From Hymenobacter sp. BT559 (GTDB lineage Bacteria > Bacteroidota > Bacteroidia > Cytophagales > Hymenobacteraceae), in NCBI RefSeq assembly GCF_017571525.1, contig NZ_JAGETY010000003.1, positions 1 to 64,000 of the forward strand: DNA of 64,000 nt, given 5' to 3'. The notes below the pieces were generated by a model that saw only the letters and a program-made list of their open reading frames with translations, searched no databases and had not been told where the DNA came from. A program made the position numbers and the translations under genes. Below, one piece after another: positions 17,033-25,198 of the stretch (the stretch's first letter is position 1; each line of letters opens with the position of its first letter).

Positions 17033-19075
17033 TTATATTTTTTCCGTGGCTAGCTCGGCCTGTACGCTCGCCACCGGCACGGGGTCCTGGGCTTGCACGG
17101 GCTCGTCGCGCTGCAAGTGGTGGGTAGCCGAGGCGGGCTTGACGGTGAGGGGTACTTTTTCGAGGGCCACATCGCTAGTGTCGAGGCCGAAAAGCTGCTG
17201 GTCAGAAATCGCGAAGCGGTTAATGAAAAAGTAGCCGTTTAGGATAATCCTTTCCTTGAGGCTGAGGTCGTTATCGTAGCTCAACACCTTTTCGAGCACT
17301 ACAAAGCGGAAGTCGCCTGGCATGTGGTAGCGGGCCAGCGAGTCGTAGCGCGAGGTGATGTCAATTTCGCCGCGCTCGCCCATTTGTTCCAGCACCCGGC
17401 GAAACAGTAGGTTGAGCCTCGGCTGCACCCGAAATCCCAGCCGGAAGTTGATTTTATACGCCACGCCGGACACCAGCTCCTCCACCGCGTAGCGGGTCGA
17501 GTAGGGGTCGGTGGCAATGCTCATATTGATAAACCAGTAGCGGTCGGCACGCTTGGGCTGCTTGCGCAGGATAGAATACAGAATCTCGTTTTCCAGCTCG
17601 CCGGCTTTCTTGCTGTGCGTGAGGTACACGAGGTTGCTGGCATACTTGCTCACCGACTCATCCTGGCTCAGCTCCTGCAAGGTGGGCTTGGTGCTCGCCA
17701 CGGGCAGTAGGCTTAGCAGGCTGTTCTTGATTTCGCGGCCGCGATAGCCCACGTACATCATCGAAATCAAGCCCCACTCAAAAACCAGAATGCCTAATCG
17801 GTTGAGGAGCTTGGTGATATTGGCGATAAGAAAGGAGAACTCGACGGTGAGGAACACCAGCATGATGAGGCCCACCACGGGCAGTGCCCAGTGCTTCACG
17901 CCGCGCAGGTACTGCATCAGAAGCAGGCTGGTCATGAGCATGGCCACCGTAATGCTGAAGCCGTAGGCGGCCGTCATGGCCTCCGAGGTTTTGAACCACA
18001 GCTGCACGCATACGCAGCCAAACCACAGCAGCCAGTTGATGCTGGGCACGTAAATCTGCCCGCGCTGGTCGGTGGGGAACAGCACCCGCACCTTGGGCCA
18101 GAAGCGCAGGCTAACGGCCTCGGAGATAAGCGTGTAAGAACCCGAAATGAGCGCCTGCGAAGCAATGATGGTAGCCATTGTAGCTAGCACAATGAGCGGC
18201 ACGATACCCCACTTGGGGGCAATCATGAAAAACGGGTTCTGGTTAGAGGCTAGCGTGTGGCCTACGTGGCCCATCGTCCAGGCGGCCTGGCCCAGGTAGT
18301 TGAGTACCAGCGCACTCTTCACGAAAATCCAGGACGTGCGGATGTTTTTGCGACCGCAGTGGCCGAGGTCCGAGTACAGCGCCTCGGCCCCGGTGGTGCA
18401 CAGAAAAACGGCCCCTAGCAGCCAAAAACCCTTCGGGTACTCGGTGAGCAGCCGGATGGCGTACATCGGGTTGAGAGCGGCCAGCACGCCGGGGTAGTGC
18501 AGAATCTGGGCTAGCCCCAGCGCCGCGATGGCCGAAAACCAGAGCAGCATAATGGGCCCAAATGCCGCGCCCACCACCTTGGTGCCGAACTGCTGAAACG
18601 TGAACAACATCGTGATAATGACAATGACGATGAGGACAATGGTCTCCGTATTGAGCGCCGGGTACAGAATTTTCAGGCCCTCGATGGCCGACGAAACCGA
18701 GATGGGGGGCGTAATAATACCATCGGCCAGCAGCGTGCCCGCGCCAATAATGGCCGGGAAAAGCAGCCAGTGCCCCCGGCTCTTCACCAGCGAAAAAAGC
18801 GAAAAAATGCCGCCTTCGCCGTGGTTATCAGCCTCCAGGGTAAGCAGAATGTATTTGATGGTGGTTTGGAGCGTGAGCGTCCAGAATACGGCCGATACGC
18901 CGCCGTACACCAGCAGCTCGCTCACTGGGCGGTCGCCGATGATGGTTTGGAACACGTAAAGTGGCGAGGTGCCAATATCGCCGAAAATGATGCCGAGCGT
19001 GACCAGCAGCCCTGCTGCCGACACGCGGCGCAGGTGGATGTTGTCTTCGGTGGCTAGGGCCGGGGAGGAGGACAT
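17033..19075 (-). CDS. kup: KUP-family potassium uptake transporter
   Basis: An inner-membrane K+/H+ symporter of 680 residues. The N-terminal signature (LVTLGIIFGDIGTSPLYVFQ, then EADNHGEGGIFSLF) and about 12 hydrophobic spans up to residue 450 are clear, followed by a cytoplasmic C-terminal domain of about 200 residues. It is the last gene on the minus strand after a sensor kinase (59-bp gap) and, further up, a sigma54 regulator, so those proteins may control potassium uptake or respond to osmotic or turgor change. Confidence 0.95.
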   Translation of the reverse strand: MSSSPALATEDNIHLRRVSAAGLLVTLGIIFGDIGTSPLYVFQTIIGDRPVSELLVYGGVSAVFWTLTLQTTIKYILLTLEADNHGEGGIFSLFSLVKSRGHWLLFPAIIGAGTLLADGIITPPISVSSAIEGLKILYPALNTETIVLIVIVIITMLFTFQQFGTKVVGAAFGPIMLLWFSAIAALGLAQILHYPGVLAALNPMYAIRLLTEYPKGFWLLGAVFLCTTGAEALYSDLGHCGRKNIRTSWIFVKSALVLNYLGQAAWTMGHVGHTLASNQNPFFMIAPKWGIVPLIVLATMATIIASQALISGSYTLISEAVSLRFWPKVRVLFPTDQRGQIYVPSINWLLWFGCVCVQLWFKTSEAMTAAYGFSITVAMLMTSLLLMQYLRGVKHWALPVVGLIMLVFLTVEFSFLIANITKLLNRLGILVFEWGLISMMYVGYRGREIKNSLLSLLPVASTKPTLQELSQDESVSKYASNLVYLTHSKKAGELENEILYSILRKQPKRADRYWFINMSIATDPYSTRYAVEELVSGVAYKINFRLGFRVQPRLNLLFRRVLEQMGERGEIDITSRYDSLARYHMPGDFRFVVLEKVLSYDNDLSLKERIILNGYFFINRFAISDQQLFGLDTSDVALEKVPLTVKPASATHHLQRDEPVQAQDPVPVASVQAELATEKI

Positions 19076-19134
19076 GGTGTACTGATTAGTGGTTAATTGT
19101 CAATGATTAATGCGCTGCTGGGTGGTGCGTGGGG

Positions 19135-20901
19135 CTAGGCCACGGGCAGCGTGAAGTAGAAAGTGCTGCCCGCGCCCACGGTGCTTTCCACGCCCAGCTC
19201 GCCGCCCTGGCTGGTGATGAACTCGCGCGAGATGCTGAGGCCCAGGCCGGTGCCGGGTGCATCGGCGAGGCTATCGGGGCTAGGGGCGGGGCCCTGGGCA
19301 AAGCGCTCGAAAATGCGCTGCTGATACTCAGGCGCGATACCGGGGCCGTGGTCTTGCACCTGCACGCGCACGGCGCGCTGGTCTGGCGTAGGGGCGGCGC
19401 TCAGCTCAATGTGGCCCTGTTCGGGCGAGTAGCGCACGGCATTCACAAGTAGGTTGAGCAGCACCCAGGCCGTTTTCTCGTGGTCGGCCCGAATGGCGGG
19501 CAAGTCGGCGGGCAGCTGGGTATCGAGGGTGAGGTGGCGGGCACGGAGCTGCAATTGCAGCGGCGTAGCGGCGGCGGCTACGAGGTCGGCCACGGCTAGC
19601 GGGCGCGGGGCTAGGGCAATGCCCTGGCCTACGTCGAGGCGGGCCACGGTCAGCAATTCGCCCACGAGGCGCAGCAGGCGCTGGGTTTCTTCTTTAATAG
19701 TGGCTACTATCTCCTGCTGCTCGGCGTTGAGGTCGCCCACGAGCGGGTTGTGCAAGAGCTTGAGATTGAAGTTGATGCTGGAAAGTGGCGTCTTTAGCTC
19801 GTGGGATACAGTGGCCAAGAAGTCCGACTTCGTTTGGTCGAGCTGGCGGAAGGCCGACACGTTGCGCAGGGCTAGCACCGTGCCCACGGCTTCCATCTGG
19901 TCGCGCGCCTCGTTGAAGGCCACGGCCTCGTGCACCGACAGCTGGTAGTGCGCCGTGACCTCGTCGGCCCCCACCACTGCCAGCGGTTGCGGGCCGGCCG
20001 GGCGCTGGCCTACCGGCAGTAGCGCCGGGGCCAGCAGCTGCGCAAACACCGGATTTTTTTGGGCTAGCTCAGTGGCTGGACGGCTCAGAATTTTACTTTC
20101 TGACAGCCCGAGCAGGGTGCAAGCGGCCGGGTTGGCCACGATGATGCGGCGGCTAGGGTCGAGCAGAAACACGGGCTCGTCGAGCGTGTGTACAAGGCCG
20201 CTGGTGCGGTTGCGCTCGGTCACCACATCGGCCAGGCTGTGGCTGCGAATGTCCTGCACATGCACCAGCAGCCGATTGAAGGCCGCTGTGACCGAGCCTA
20301 CCTCGTCGGTGCTCTCGATGGGCACGGTGGCCGCGAAGTTGGTGCGCGTGGCGTGGTCGAGGCTAGCGGCCAGCTTGCGCAAGCCGCCCACGGCCGCCTG
20401 CGGTACACTTCCCACCAGCATCAGCCCCACCAGCGCGCTCAGCACGCTGAAGAGTAGTAGATAACTTTTGGCCTGTGCCGCGGCGTGCATGGCCTGGCCG
20501 TTTTTGCGGGTGAGGGCCGCCACGTTGAGCGCCACCATGCGGTGCGTGAGGCGGCGCAGTTGCGCCTGCGTAGTGGCTGGTGCGGCGCCAGGGTAGCTAG
20601 CCAGCACTAGGGTGAGGCTATCGACGAGCACGCGCTCGCCAGGCTCGGTTACGTTGCTGGCTTCGCGGGCCAGCAGGGTACGCAGGCGGCCCAGTGCGGG
20701 TGCGTCGGCGGGGTTAGCGGCTAGCCCATCGAGGGCCTGCAGCATACCCTGGCCCAGCTGCACCGAATAAAAATTCTCCTGGAGCACCGCCCGGTTGGCC
20801 CGGTCGAGGCGGCCCAGCGTGGCGTAGGCATAGAAGCCGATGCCGAGCAGCAGCCCCAGCATTGCCAGAAAGCCCAGGGTAATTTTGGTGTGTAAGCGCA
20901 T
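19135..20901 (-). CDS. sensor histidine kinase (HAMP-PAS-HisKA-HATPase)
   Basis: 588 residues: TM1 about 8-28, extracytoplasmic four-helix-type sensor (about 30-145), TM2 about 147-166, HAMP (170-222), PAS (about 230-350), HisKA with His367 in VSHELKTPLSS, and HATPase_c (NAVRYSPEQG, DHGPGIAPEYQ, GTGLGLSIS). It lies 59 bp upstream of kup and 258 bp downstream of the sigma54 regulator gene, both on the same strand. It is the likely partner of that regulator, which lacks any other kinase nearby. The signal is unknown; potassium or envelope state would fit the neighbour. Confidence 0.92.
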   Translation of the reverse strand: MRLHTKITLGFLAMLGLLLGIGFYAYATLGRLDRANRAVLQENFYSVQLGQGMLQALDGLAANPADAPALGRLRTLLAREASNVTEPGERVLVDSLTLVLASYPGAAPATTQAQLRRLTHRMVALNVAALTRKNGQAMHAAAQAKSYLLLFSVLSALVGLMLVGSVPQAAVGGLRKLAASLDHATRTNFAATVPIESTDEVGSVTAAFNRLLVHVQDIRSHSLADVVTERNRTSGLVHTLDEPVFLLDPSRRIIVANPAACTLLGLSESKILSRPATELAQKNPVFAQLLAPALLPVGQRPAGPQPLAVVGADEVTAHYQLSVHEAVAFNEARDQMEAVGTVLALRNVSAFRQLDQTKSDFLATVSHELKTPLSSINFNLKLLHNPLVGDLNAEQQEIVATIKEETQRLLRLVGELLTVARLDVGQGIALAPRPLAVADLVAAAATPLQLQLRARHLTLDTQLPADLPAIRADHEKTAWVLLNLLVNAVRYSPEQGHIELSAAPTPDQRAVRVQVQDHGPGIAPEYQQRIFERFAQGPAPSPDSLADAPGTGLGLSISREFITSQGGELGVESTVGAGSTFYFTLPVA

Positions 20902-21090
20902 GGCGACGGCCGGCGGGCCGCGCTAGTGCGGGGCCGACGTACCAAGGCTAGCGAAAGGTGGGCCTGGCTGAGGAAAGGGAGTATTTATTTTAGGTATCGG
21001 ATTGATAGTGAGGGCTATTTTTGTAAGAAATTCTTCGGCTTGGTAAGGTGGGCTAGCTACGAGTGGGTCATTTTGACCCGATAGCTAGGG

Positions 21091-21150
21091 CAAAAAAGCT
21101 TGCCTCACTCGTTTGTTCTTGCGAGCACAGCGAAGCCAGGACAAACGAGT
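21091..21150 (-). terminator. terminator of the sigma54 regulator gene
   Basis: On the minus strand ACTCGTTTGT pairs with ACAAACGAGT across a 24-nt loop and is followed by GAGGCAAGCTTTTTT. It lies about 10 bp after the regulator stop, so the kinase and kup downstream may need their own promoter in the remaining 190 bp. A small palindrome, GGGTCA-TT-TTGACCC, lies at about 21065-21079. Confidence 0.65.
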
Positions 21151-21159
21151 ATATGCTGC

Positions 21160-22521
21160 TCACTTCCGACCCAGACCGTATTCCTCAATCTTGCGGTAAA
21201 GTGTCTTCACCCCGATGCCGAGGTGGCGGGCGGCCTCCATTTTGTTGCCGCTGGTTTCGCGCAGTACCTGGCCGATGTGGCGGGCCTCCACGGCGCGCAG
21301 GCTGCGGTCGCTAGGGTCGGCGGGGGTAGGGGCGGGCAGGTGCTGAAACTCGGGCGGCAGGTCGTCGAGGGTTAAGGGCTGGTTGTCGAAGGCCAGGATG
21401 GCGGCACGTTCGAGCACGTTTTTGAGCTCGCGCACATTGCCCGGCCACGGGTAGCGGGCTAGCCGGGCCAGCGCCTCGGGCTCGAAGCCAGGCAGGCGCT
21501 TGCGCAGCTTGGCGGCGAATACTTGCAGGAAGTGCCGGGCGAGGGGGGCCACGTCGTCGGGCCGGGCACTGAGGGGCGGCACCGCCAGCTCAAATACCGA
21601 GAGGCGGTAATAGAGGTCGGGCCGGAAATGCCCCTCGGCGGCTTCCTGGCGCAGGTTGCGGTTGGTAGCGGCCACGAGGCGCACGTTCACCTTGGTGGGC
21701 TTGGTGTCGCCGAGCTTGGTAAACTCCTGGGTTTCGAGCACCCGCAAAAACTTGGCCTGCACGGCCAGGTCCAGCTCGCCGATTTCATCCAGGAACAGCG
21801 TGCCGCCGTTCGCCTCCTCCAACAGGCCTTTCTTATTAGCCAGTGCCCCGGTGAAGGCGCCTCTCTTATAGCCAAACAGCTCCGATTCCAATAAATCCTT
21901 GGGAAAGGCGCTGCAATTGACGGCCACAAACGGCTTGCCCCGGCGCGGGCTAGCCTGGTGAATAGCCTGCGCAAACAGTTCCTTGCCCGCGCCGGTAGGG
22001 CCTTCGAGCAGCACGGTGCTAGCGGTAGGGGCGACGCGCTCGGCTAGGGTCTTGGCTTTGGTAAGGGCCGCCGAGTGCCCAATCATAGCGTCGAAGGTGT
22101 ACTGCTGGCCTACTTGCTTTTCGAGCTCGGCCACGCGGCGGCGCAGCTGGGCTTTCTCCACGGCGCGGGCTACTACTACCACGAGCTGGTCGTCAGAATC
22201 GCCCTTGGTGAGGTAGTCGAAGGCGCCCTGCTTCATGGCCTGCACGCCATCGGGCACGGTGCCGTAGGCGGTGAGCAGGATGATTTCGGCTAGGGGGGCG
22301 GCGGCCTGGTAGCGCGGCAGCAGGGCTACGCCGTTGCCATCGGGCAGCTTCACATCGGAGAGAATGACCAAGATATCAGCGGCGTGCTCGGCCAGGGTTT
22401 GCATGCCGCGGCGGGCGTCGGGGGCTTGCAGCACCGCGTAGCCTTCCAGCTCCAGCACCCGGGCCAGCACCTGGCGCAGGCGGTTTTCGTCGTCGATAAG
22501 CAGGAGCGTAGGCTGGGGCAT
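21160..22521 (-). CDS. sigma54-dependent response regulator (NtrC/AtoC type)
   Basis: A 453-residue enhancer-binding protein: receiver (1-120, Asp56 in SDVKLPDG), AAA+ ATPase (about 140-375) with Walker A GPTGAGKE, the sigma54-contacting loop GAFTGA, and Walker B TLFLDEIGEL, then a Fis-type helix-turn-helix (AARHLGIGVKTLYRKIEEYG). An intact GAFTGA implies it activates sigma54 promoters, so the genome should encode RpoN. I chose the ATG at 22521 because the receiver starts right after it; 23 upstream in-frame codons are not receiver sequence. First of the set regulator, kinase, kup. Confidence 0.94.
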   Translation of the reverse strand: MPQPTLLLIDDENRLRQVLARVLELEGYAVLQAPDARRGMQTLAEHAADILVILSDVKLPDGNGVALLPRYQAAAPLAEIILLTAYGTVPDGVQAMKQGAFDYLTKGDSDDQLVVVVARAVEKAQLRRRVAELEKQVGQQYTFDAMIGHSAALTKAKTLAERVAPTASTVLLEGPTGAGKELFAQAIHQASPRRGKPFVAVNCSAFPKDLLESELFGYKRGAFTGALANKKGLLEEANGGTLFLDEIGELDLAVQAKFLRVLETQEFTKLGDTKPTKVNVRLVAATNRNLRQEAAEGHFRPDLYYRLSVFELAVPPLSARPDDVAPLARHFLQVFAAKLRKRLPGFEPEALARLARYPWPGNVRELKNVLERAAILAFDNQPLTLDDLPPEFQHLPAPTPADPSDRSLRAVEARHIGQVLRETSGNKMEAARHLGIGVKTLYRKIEEYGLGRK

Positions 22522-22680
22522 GGCGCAAAGGTCAGCTGCAGAAAGAACAACTAGGAGGGAGGCATCGAAATCGGCTGGTATGGCGAGCAAAGTGAGCGCC
22601 TCCGAACGACCCTAGCGCGCATCGCTCGGGGGCGCTTCGAGCGGCCGGCAGGAGCTTCCCAACAAGTGAAAGGAACGAAA

Positions 22681-22721
22681 GGGAAATTTTTCCGTTTAGT
22701 AAAGAAAATTTTCCCATCTTT
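22681..22721 (+). promoter_or_regulatory. promoter/operator region of the Xre-RES pair
   Basis: AT-rich segment with overlapping dyads, GGGAAATTTTTCC and GAAAATTTTCCC, and a -7-like CATCTTTG box just before 22725. The dyads sit where an autoregulating antitoxin would bind. Transcription would begin near 22730, making the ATG at 22727 an unlikely start and supporting the one at 22769. Confidence 0.45.
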
Positions 22722-22768
22722 GTTGAATGTTGGCCCGCTTGTATTGGGCTAGTCCAGTTCCCTTGCGT

Positions 22769-23212
22769 ATGCTTGCCGCTCCTGCTTATCCGCCCAGCGC
22801 CATTCCGGCGGCCCTAGCCAGCCTGGCCACGGTCGTCACCGACTCTTTTGCCCTAGTAATGGAGGCCCGCACCGGCGTGCCGGCCAAGGCCGCTTTTGCC
22901 GTAGCTACCCTGCTGCAGCTAAGCGTAGACGAGCTGGCCGACTTGCTGCACACCACTACCAAAACCCTGCGCACCTACCGCGACGCCAACAAGCGCCTGG
23001 CCCCGGCCGCCAGCGAGCAAGTGCTGAAATTGCTGGCCCTGGCCCGGCAGGGCGGCGAGGTATTTGGCGATGCAGGGGCCTTTCGGCGCTGGTTGGGCAA
23101 GCCGGCCTTTGGCCTCGATAACCAGGCTCCGCTAGCCCTGCTCCAAACGAGTGGCGGCATCGACCTGGTAGCCGAGGAGGTGAGTCGCATTGCCTACGGC
23201 GACTTCGCCTAG
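22769..23212 (+). CDS. Xre/MbcA/ParS-type antitoxin
   Basis: A 147-residue protein with an N-terminal helical region carrying the Xre-like helix-turn-helix (LSVDELADLLHTTTKTLRTY) and a C-terminal toxin-binding domain of DUF2384 type (VFGDAGAFRRWLGKPAFGLDNQAPLALL, in part; GG near the end). In this family the antitoxin binds the RES toxin, blocks its active site and represses its own promoter. Eleven bp separate it from the RES gene. Two ATGs are in frame, 22727 and 22769; I prefer the second because of the promoter position. Confidence 0.88.
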   Translation: MLAAPAYPPSAIPAALASLATVVTDSFALVMEARTGVPAKAAFAVATLLQLSVDELADLLHTTTKTLRTYRDANKRLAPAASEQVLKLLALARQGGEVFGDAGAFRRWLGKPAFGLDNQAPLALLQTSGGIDLVAEEVSRIAYGDFA

Positions 23213-23223
23213 CCCCGCTCCGC

Positions 23224-23685
23224 GTGGAAATCTACCGCATTTGCCTGGCCAGGTATGCCGGCGAGCTGGTGGCCTCCGGCAACGCCGGGCGCTGGAATCT
23301 GCGGGGGCAGTTCGTGATTTATGCCGCTGGCAGCCGCGCCCTGGCCTGCCTCGAAAACGTAGTGCATCGCAGTGGCGAGGGCTTAAATAGCCTCTTCAAA
23401 GTCATTCGTATTACCGTGCCCGACGACCTGGCCGTGGAAGAACTGACCCTGGCCCAGCTGCCGGCCGACTGGCAGCCCACCAGCGCCTACGCCCGCTGCC
23501 AGCCGCTGGGCGCCGACTGGTACCGCCGCCAGCAGGCGGCCGTGCTGCGGGTACCCTCGTCCATCATTGCCCACGAGCACAACTACGTGCTGAACACCCG
23601 CCACCCCGACTTTGCGAGAATCAGCATTATAGGGTGGGAGAATTTCGCCTTTGACCCCCGCATAAAAGCCCAGGAGCCAGGTTAA
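23224..23685 (+). CDS. RES-domain toxin
   Basis: A 153-residue RES protein starting at GTG. The RES signature is present: IYRICLARYAG, the GRWN motif in GNAGRWNLRGQFVIYAA, an Ala-rich helix with the conserved Glu (ALACLENVVH), and a C-terminal VLNTRHPDF block. RES toxins such as MbcT are NAD+-consuming (NAD+ phosphorylase) and ParT modifies a metabolic enzyme; which activity applies here cannot be told. Coupled to the antitoxin gene upstream as a typical type II module. Confidence 0.88.
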   Translation: MEIYRICLARYAGELVASGNAGRWNLRGQFVIYAAGSRALACLENVVHRSGEGLNSLFKVIRITVPDDLAVEELTLAQLPADWQPTSAYARCQPLGADWYRRQQAAVLRVPSSIIAHEHNYVLNTRHPDFARISIIGWENFAFDPRIKAQEPG

Positions 23686-23776
23686 AAGTGGGGCTGGTGG
23701 GGCTATAGCTGCGCGCTAGCCCCGCAAAAATGCAGTACCTTAGTAGCCTCCCATCGCTTTCCCTTTTCTCGATTAT

Positions 23777-24754
23777 ATGGCGCTAGCCCCCACTGCTTAT
23801 ACCCCGACGGCCGAGCCGGTGTCGCACCACGTGCGCGCCCGCCAGCTGCTGCGGGCTCACCCCGAGGTGAAGCGCCTCATGACCCGCAACGCCAACACCG
23901 CCCTCATCACGGCGGGCTGCGTGGCGGTGCAGGTACTGGCCACCTACCTGCTGCACGGCCACACCTGGTACTGGTCGCTACTGGCAGCCTATGTGCTAGG
24001 GGCTTTCGTGTGCCACACGCTGTTTGTGATAGTGCACGAGGCTACGCATAATCTGGTATTTAAAGGCCAGTGGGCCAATGCCGCCGTAGGTATTGCGGCC
24101 AACCTACCAATGGTGATTCCGACGGCCATGAGCTTTCGCAAGTATCATCTTAAGCACCATTCGGCCCTTGGCGACTTCGACCACGATGCCGACCTACCCG
24201 ACCACTACGAGGCCAAGCTGATTCGGCACTACGCCGTAGGTAAGGCTATCTGGCTATTTTTCTTCCCGGTATTTCAGGTAGTGCGCACCTTCCGCTGCCG
24301 CAGCGTGGTGCCGTTTGATAAGTATATCGCCGCCAACTGGATAGCCCAGATTGCCTTCAATGTGGGCATGTACCTGTGGCTAGGCCCAGCGGCCTTTCTG
24401 TACCTGTTCTTCAGCTTCTGGTTTTCGGTGAGCCTGCACCCGGTGGGCGCTCGCTGGATTCAGGAGCACTACCTCGTGCTCAGCCCCGACCAGGAAACGA
24501 CTTCCTACTACGGCCGCCTCAACTCGGTGCACCTCAATATCGGTTACCACAACGAGCACCACGACCTCCCCGGCGTGCCCTGGAACAAATTGCCCGAGCT
24601 GCGCAAGCTGGCGCCCGAGTTCTACGAGCCCCTGCTGCACCACACCAGCTACACCAAGGTGCTGCTGCGCTTCCTTTTCGACCAGGAGCTCTCGCTCTAT
24701 TCGCGCCTGGTGCGCGGCGAGAGCGCCAGCAGCGCCGTACCGATGGCCAGGTAG
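23777..24754 (+). CDS. membrane fatty-acyl desaturase resembling sphingolipid delta-4 desaturase
   Basis: A 325-residue membrane di-iron desaturase. The three histidine boxes are HEATH (87-91), HLKHH (124-128) and HNEHH (258-262), set between two pairs of hydrophobic segments. The stretch from SLHPVGARWIQEHY through SYYGRLN, GYHNEHHDLPGVP, to the tail SLYSRLVRG follows, block by block, the eukaryotic DEGS/DES1 dihydroceramide delta-4 desaturase, unlike ordinary bacterial acyl desaturases. Many Bacteroidota make sphingolipids, so a sphingoid-base substrate is reasonable but unproven. Single gene, with a possible -7 box (TACCTTAG) near 23734 and a strong terminator. Confidence 0.85.
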   Translation: MALAPTAYTPTAEPVSHHVRARQLLRAHPEVKRLMTRNANTALITAGCVAVQVLATYLLHGHTWYWSLLAAYVLGAFVCHTLFVIVHEATHNLVFKGQWANAAVGIAANLPMVIPTAMSFRKYHLKHHSALGDFDHDADLPDHYEAKLIRHYAVGKAIWLFFFPVFQVVRTFRCRSVVPFDKYIAANWIAQIAFNVGMYLWLGPAAFLYLFFSFWFSVSLHPVGARWIQEHYLVLSPDQETTSYYGRLNSVHLNIGYHNEHHDLPGVPWNKLPELRKLAPEFYEPLLHHTSYTKVLLRFLFDQELSLYSRLVRGESASSAVPMAR

Positions 24755-24775
24755 CCTGCGCATAACTTAGGCACG

Positions 24776-24821
24776 AAATCCCCAGCTGGCCCGCCGCGCC
24801 AGCTGGGGATTTGGCTTTTTA
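24776..24821 (+). terminator. terminator of the desaturase gene
   Basis: Perfect 15-bp inverted repeat AAATCCCCAGCTGGC / GCCAGCTGGGGATTT with a 7-nt loop, then TGGCTTTTT. Confidence 0.88.
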
Positions 24822-24878
24822 TGCCAAGTAGCTACACCTGAGGTTGAGGTAGAAATATAACTTCTTTTTAGACGGTTA

Positions 24879-24894
24879 ACACAATCGTTAATGT
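24879..24894. promoter_or_regulatory. operator-like half-degenerate palindrome upstream of susC (site 1)
   Basis: ACACAATCGTTAATGT: the left half is identical to the perfect site at 25133-25150, the right half is degenerate. It lies 305 bp before susC in the 377-bp spacer after the desaturase terminator. Confidence 0.4.
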
Positions 24895-24961
24895 ATGAGG
24901 GGGCCAGCAGACAGAAGCTGCATTTTTTTCAAGGTCTAAAAAATGGCCCCATGCTATCCGA

Positions 24962-24970
24962 AATCGATTG
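24962..24970. promoter_or_regulatory. operator-like core upstream of susC (site 2)
   Basis: AATCGATTG, the central core of the perfect palindrome, within CCGAAATCGATTGCAAG. The spacing to the other two sites (about 80 and 175 bp) could allow looping. Weak on its own. Confidence 0.3.
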
Positions 24971-25132
24971 CAAGGCCATAGTTTGGCCTGCTAAGCTACT
25001 TTTTGAAAAGTTTTATTTTTGTTAATTCTCAGAAAAGCCCTTATTATTGTTGCGTTGATTCAACATGCCATCCCGCCGGTCGGCTACCAGCTTACGATAC
25101 AGACCACGCGGCGGCATTTTTTTTAATCAACT

Positions 25133-25150
25133 TACACAATCGATTGTGTA
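25133..25150. promoter_or_regulatory. perfect 18-bp palindrome upstream of susC (site 3)
   Basis: TACACAATCGATTGTGTA is a perfect palindrome with a central CG, 48 bp before the susC ATG. It has the form of a dimeric repressor operator (LacI-like geometry, though other regulators are possible). A 14-of-16 match precedes the galM-araBDA cluster at 57901, so it is probably the site of the arabinose regulator, which is not encoded in this window. Confidence 0.65.
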
Positions 25151-25198
25151 TTCAGCTTTTCTTTTTAAATTCACTTTCCCACCCAATCCTTCTCACCT

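Noticed and set aside
25002..25021. TTTG ... TATTTTTG as the susC promoter
   Set aside because: Perfect -7 box but an 8-nt spacer, too short; the real -33 element was not found.
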